Source of the DNA: Linnemannia hyalina
Taxonomy: Eukaryota; Mortierellomycota; Mortierellomycetes; Mortierellales; Mortierellaceae
Length of the DNA: 64,000 nucleotides
Direction of reading: 5' to 3'
Assembly (NCBI GenBank): GCA_019671135.1
Contig: JAHRHY010000013.1
Location: 806,001 to 870,000 of the forward strand
Shown piece after piece: positions 60,534 through 64,000 of the stretch. The notes beneath the pieces were generated by a model. The model did no database searches. It was not told where the DNA came from and saw only the letters and a list, made by a program, of their open reading frames with translations. Positions within the stretch are counted from its first letter, which is position 1. Every line of letters begins with the position of its first letter. The position numbers and the translations under genes are program-made.

Positions 60534-61976
60534 TCCGAAGTGAGGAAGAGGAAAGGGGTATAGTTTGTTGAGGATGAAAGAAGGAGAGATGAAAAAAAGA
60601 GATGATGAGGGGTGGAATACGAGAGTTTAAAAAGAAAGTATGGAGTGAGGGGGAGGGAGAGTGTGAGAGTGTGAGAGTGTGAGAGTTGTGTGAAGAAGAG
60701 AGCGGGAATCGGAGTGGTGAGAGCAGAGAGTGACGGTGACGGACGGAGCTGGAAAATAAAAAAGTGGCTGGTGGGTACAGGGAGAGGGAAAGATAAAGGA
60801 CTTTGGTACAGGTGAAGGACGAAGGGAGGAGGAATGCAGAATGAGCGAGGAAGAAAGAGAGAAAGAAGTGGATGGAGTTGAAGGGGAAAGTAGGTTAATG
60901 GACAAGAGGGGAGAGGAGTTGAAGAAGAAGAAGAAGAAGAAGAAAAAGAAGAAGAATAAGTGATCAAAGAGAAGGGACACCGGTTCAACTGTGCCTGAGA
61001 AGTGAGACAGAATGCCACAGGGAGACCATGCAGCCAGCATAGAGACATGACTCTACTGTACAGAGATAGACATTCGACTGCAGCCTTACTTCTTTGTGGC
61101 AGGGCAACCAAACGATCATTGGCGTTGTACGTGACAATATGTCACTTTGAAAGTAAGGCAGAGTCTGACTGTCCTGATATCCCGTTCTCCAGAGCCTGCT
61201 TGTTCCCGAGTCTAGAACCACGATCATCCTTCAAGGTCGCTGGCTGGTTACCAAGCCTTTGTGCTCCTACTTTCCAGCCAAAAGTCCTTCTCCCAGCCCA
61301 GTCCAGCCCCATGAAAGGATGGCGTCTATTTTTATCGACCTCCCTCTTTTTCCCTCTTCATTCATTTTGTTGAGAGGATTAGCCAATCATTGCTGGGTGG
61401 CAAAATTAGGGGCCAATCGATCCCCATGGTCACCAGCCTCTCTCTCTTCTCTATTGTACGCACCAGTCTCCCAAATGGCCCGGTCTGGCTCCCCAGAGTC
61501 TGTTCTTGCTGGTCTATGATCACAAATATCCAAGCCACATACATTCATCAGGGGGTCATCTGATCACGACGAGGTACCCTGCCACTCTTATCTTTTCACA
61601 GACGCCGATGAGACTGCAACCTGCGTTTGTCGAAAATGAGCCGAGAAGTCTCCCTTTTGGACTTTGCAGGCCATTGAGTGTTTGTGACACCCCACCCTAG
61701 AATGCAGACATTCTCTCTTTTTTGTGCCCCTTGGACATTCGATAATCGATCTCACTCCTTTTTCTAACCGACGCGATGAATTACAAACAAGATGCTTCGC
61801 AGGTCTGGATTTTCACACACACAGACACAGCTTGAACACACGCGTTATTCATTCACTTTCTTCGTTGTCTTTCTGCTCTGTGCTTGACCTGCGTAGTAAA
61901 ATTGAAAACCAAGCCGCTCATCAAAGCTATTACTCATGTTGCCCTTGACTAACAACAAATCATCACCGCCAACCAG
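60534..61976. other. Spacer between UAP1 and the orphan ABC exon
   Basis: About 60.54-60.96 kb is strongly purine-rich on plus, including GAA repeats at about 60920-60957, as expected for the leader of a minus-strand gene. 61.0-61.9 kb is ordinary complexity, but I recognise no other ABC transporter exon or other coding sequence on either strand. CTAAC at 61949-61953 is a likely branch site for the exon that follows. Confidence 0.55.
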
Positions 61977-62283
61977 GTGCCACTACATTGTCGAGGGTCT
62001 CGTCACAAGCCAACGCCACGGCCTCATCGTCCGCTGCCACCCCACAGAATACAACATCTCCCAACCAAACCCGCCTCCAATACGCCAGCACATTCCTTGC
62101 ACTCACAACAGGGTATCTCAACAACCGTACTGTCAGTTCTCCACGGGGGAGGGTTTTTATAAGTGGTTAAATAAGGATGTTGGGCATCGATGGAGGAACT
62201 TGGGGATTGCTTCTTTGTTTTTGGTGAGTAATTTCGTGCTTGTTGTGGCGGGTGTGAGGTTCATTAGAGACAACAAGCGATGA
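61977..62283 (+). pseudogene. Orphan last exon of a PDR-type ABC transporter
   Basis: The segment matches the last exon of the complete transporter at 13701-14040: CHYIVEGLVTSQ against YHYIVEGLVTTQ, then HRWRNLGIASLFLVSNF against HRWRNVGISCIFLVTNF, ending RFIRDNKR against RFFKGNKR plus stop. It begins right after an acceptor (AACCAG) with a CTAAC branch-like site 23 nt upstream, at the same intron position and phase. In the middle the homologous residues (LQYASTFLALTTGYLNN) are in another frame, so two compensating indels have occurred; about 10 codons are missing. The frame is nevertheless open to the stop. No upstream exons are recognisable within 1.4 kb. It is best read as a relic of a second transporter gene or a partial duplication, not a functional gene. 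Confidence 0.85.
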
Positions 62284-62503
62284 AGACAAGCATGAGATAA
62301 ACATACCATTGTCGTTTTTATATCTCATGTGTGATTTGAAAATTGGTGGCGTGCGTGTTTGACCCGCAATTTTTTTCCTATCGTCTCTTTTTTTTTTTTT
62401 TTTGAACAACGACGTCTTTTCTCTCCTCCTCTACACTTCTCTCCCTCTCACTCACTCATGCACATACACATACAACATACTCTTACATACCCTTTCATAC
62501 AGC

Positions 62504-62538
62504 ATGTCAATAGAACCGCCACAATACCAACTACAACT

Positions 62539-62581
<43 letters not shown>

Positions 62582-64000
62582 CCATTACATCCACTTCAAC
62601 TCCTCGAAATCCTCTACCTCCTCGCAACAACCCTCCAAGCCGACACCCGAACCCTTTCAAAATGCAGTCGAGTCTCCAAAACCTGGCATGAAGCCTTTAA
62701 CCCACAACTCTGGCGGTCCCTATCCTGTTCTCGCCTCCTTCCACTAGGCCAACTCTCTCGTACAGCCATCGACAGGAATGTACACCTTGTCCATCAGATT
62801 CGGGTGGGCAAGATTGATCCGGCGAGGTACGGGACATTGGAGAGGTGTCGGAATCTGAGGAGGTTGCATTTGGAGGATGAGAGGGTGACGGAGTGGGATT
62901 TGATGAGTGGTAGTATGACAACTTCTGCGGCTGCGGCTGCGACAAGGACAAGGATGAAGAAGGCGAAGAAGGTAATCATGGCGTTTGGGTCGAATGGAGA
63001 GGCGCGGAGACATTCGTTGCCTGAGACTACGATCACGAGTGGTGGTGGACTATCATCGTCGAGTGTATTGAATGCAATTGGTACTGCTTCAGGAACCTCT
63101 TCCTCTGGAACGACAATAGCGATGAAGGACGATGTGACAGGGCAAGATTACGACTGTGATGACGAAGACGAGGACCATTACTCGGGAGACCAGTGGGTCG
63201 AGCTTTTCATTGCCTTGATCAAGCAGAACCCTTCCTTGCAGAAGATCTGCATCATGATGGAGCGGTTTGAGCCCACGGCGGTGTTTTGGGAATCGATCGA
63301 ACACGCGACGAATGCTCGTTCTAGAGACGGAAAGAGCGGGGGCAGCGGAGGACGAAGGCGAGGAGGAGGAGGGAAAGGTGGGGCGCTCAAGAGTCTCGAG
63401 TGTGTGTTTACAAGATTCCCTAACCCACAACTTGTCACCTCCTTCCTGAGAGCTCTAACGGGGCTTGAGTCCTTGGTCCTACAGCACTGCACCTTCGAGG
63501 GTCTCTTCTTTCCGCCAAATACCTTGCACGGACGCAAGTACCCGACCCTCCAATCGCTCACTCTGGCAACCAACACTGGAATCGACCTACAAACGCAACT
63601 AGAGTTCATCCAATGCTTCCCAAACCTTCAGTCGCTCTCCTGGTCAATCATGGGATCCCTCCAACTCTCCCTACCAGAATTCTGTACGCTTCTCCGACTG
63701 CACTGCCCCCATATAACCTCCCTCGTTTTGTCCGATCGAAACCTCGAGCCCACAGACCTGGCCCAGATCCTTCTCGCGATCCCTCGACTGTTCCGGTTCC
63801 TCCTCAGATTCGACACGGTCCAGTCGATGTTCAACGACAAGGAGGTGATGGATGCGATGAGACGGCATTTTGGAACGTTACAGGATCTGGAGTTTGGACA
63901 GGTGCGGTCAACGATTCGGTGTGGGACGGTGTTGGAGTTTTTGAGGAGGTGTCCGAGGTTGGAGAGGCTGGTTGCCTATGGGAGATTGGATTGTAGTCGT
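62504..64000 (+). CDS. F-box/LRR-type protein, cut by the window end
   Basis: The frame is open from ATG 62504 to the last base (499 codons, no stop), so the 3' end is missing. It begins MSIEPPQYQLQL and 14 consecutive CAA (Gln) codons at 62540-62581. An F-box-like element follows at about residues 28-68 (HPLQLLEILYLLATTL, KCSRVSKTWHEAFNPQLW). Leucine-rich units come next: LERCRNLRRLHLEDER, LVTSFLRALTGLESLVLQHC, YPTLQSLTLATNTG, FPNLQSLSWSIMGSL, CPHITSLVLSDRNLEP. A Gly/Arg-rich insert lies near residue 270-287. Layout resembles the two F-box genes at 2.3-6.2 kb. It is a probable SCF adaptor. An internal intron in the Ala/Lys-rich stretch near 62970 cannot be excluded. Confidence 0.82.
62540..62581 (+). 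repeat. Pure CAA trinucleotide repeat encoding poly-Gln
   Basis: Fourteen uninterrupted CAA codons begin 12 codons after the start of the F-box protein. The pure codon run is prone to length change. Confidence 0.95.

Noticed and set aside
61977..62283. Processed (retro) pseudogene origin for the orphan ABC exon
   Set aside because: It retains the intron branch-like site and acceptor, and has no A tail, so DNA-level duplication or decay fits better.

Overview
This window is a nuclear fungal contig. Most genes carry short GT-AG introns (about 100-200 nt, donors mostly GTAAG). The gene set is fungal: a full-size PDR-type ABC transporter, a GH17 glucanase, UDP-GlcNAc pyrophosphorylase, hexokinase, a Yck-like casein kinase 1, and three large F-box/leucine-rich proteins. 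Moderate GC, several F-box/LRR genes and simple-repeat-rich spacers suggest an early-diverging fungus of the Mortierella type. That placement is inference only. I see no transposon, CRISPR array, rRNA or convincing tRNA.

Layout. 1-13.5 kb: an unrecognised acidic protein (350-1837,+), two tail-to-tail F-box proteins (2340-4304,+ and 4452-6197,-), TTI1 of the TTT/ASTRA complex (6574-10665,+), and an unrecognised basic/acidic protein with a 36-residue tandem duplication (10878-13517,+). 13.7-28.7 kb: an eight-exon PDR transporter (-), an INCENP/Sli15-type protein (-), NudC (+) diverging from INCENP, and casein kinase 1 (-) with a GC-AG first intron. 28.7-53.2 kb is gene-poor: GH17 glucanase (33.6-35.7,+), an unrecognised Ser/Thr-rich protein with a 1.03-kb intron (42.4-45.1,+) and hexokinase (46.1-48.9,+), separated by spacers of 1-6.7 kb rich in homopurine/homopyrimidine and A/T tracts. 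53.2-64 kb: a homeodomain factor (+), RPS21 (+), UAP1 (-), a lone last exon of a second PDR transporter (+), and an F-box protein that runs off the right edge.

Functional themes. UAP1 (chitin precursor), hexokinase and GH17 touch sugar and cell-wall metabolism. INCENP and NudC share a 410-bp divergent promoter region and both act in mitosis or the cytoskeleton. TTI1 supports PIKK kinases. There is no sign of a biosynthetic cluster.

The most interesting points are: (1) the orphan PDR last exon with its splice acceptor at 61.98-62.28 kb; (2) the GC-AG intron inside the casein kinase P-loop region; (3) the INCENP Aurora-binding box isolated on a last exon behind an intron whose retention would remove it; (4) a 30-nt in-frame microexon in hexokinase; (5) a homeodomain intron at the 46/47 site; and (6) a window-wide pattern in which the sense strand upstream of start codons is strongly pyrimidine-rich. 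Exon joins were derived by hand from splice motifs, reading-frame phase and protein-family continuity, without transcript data.
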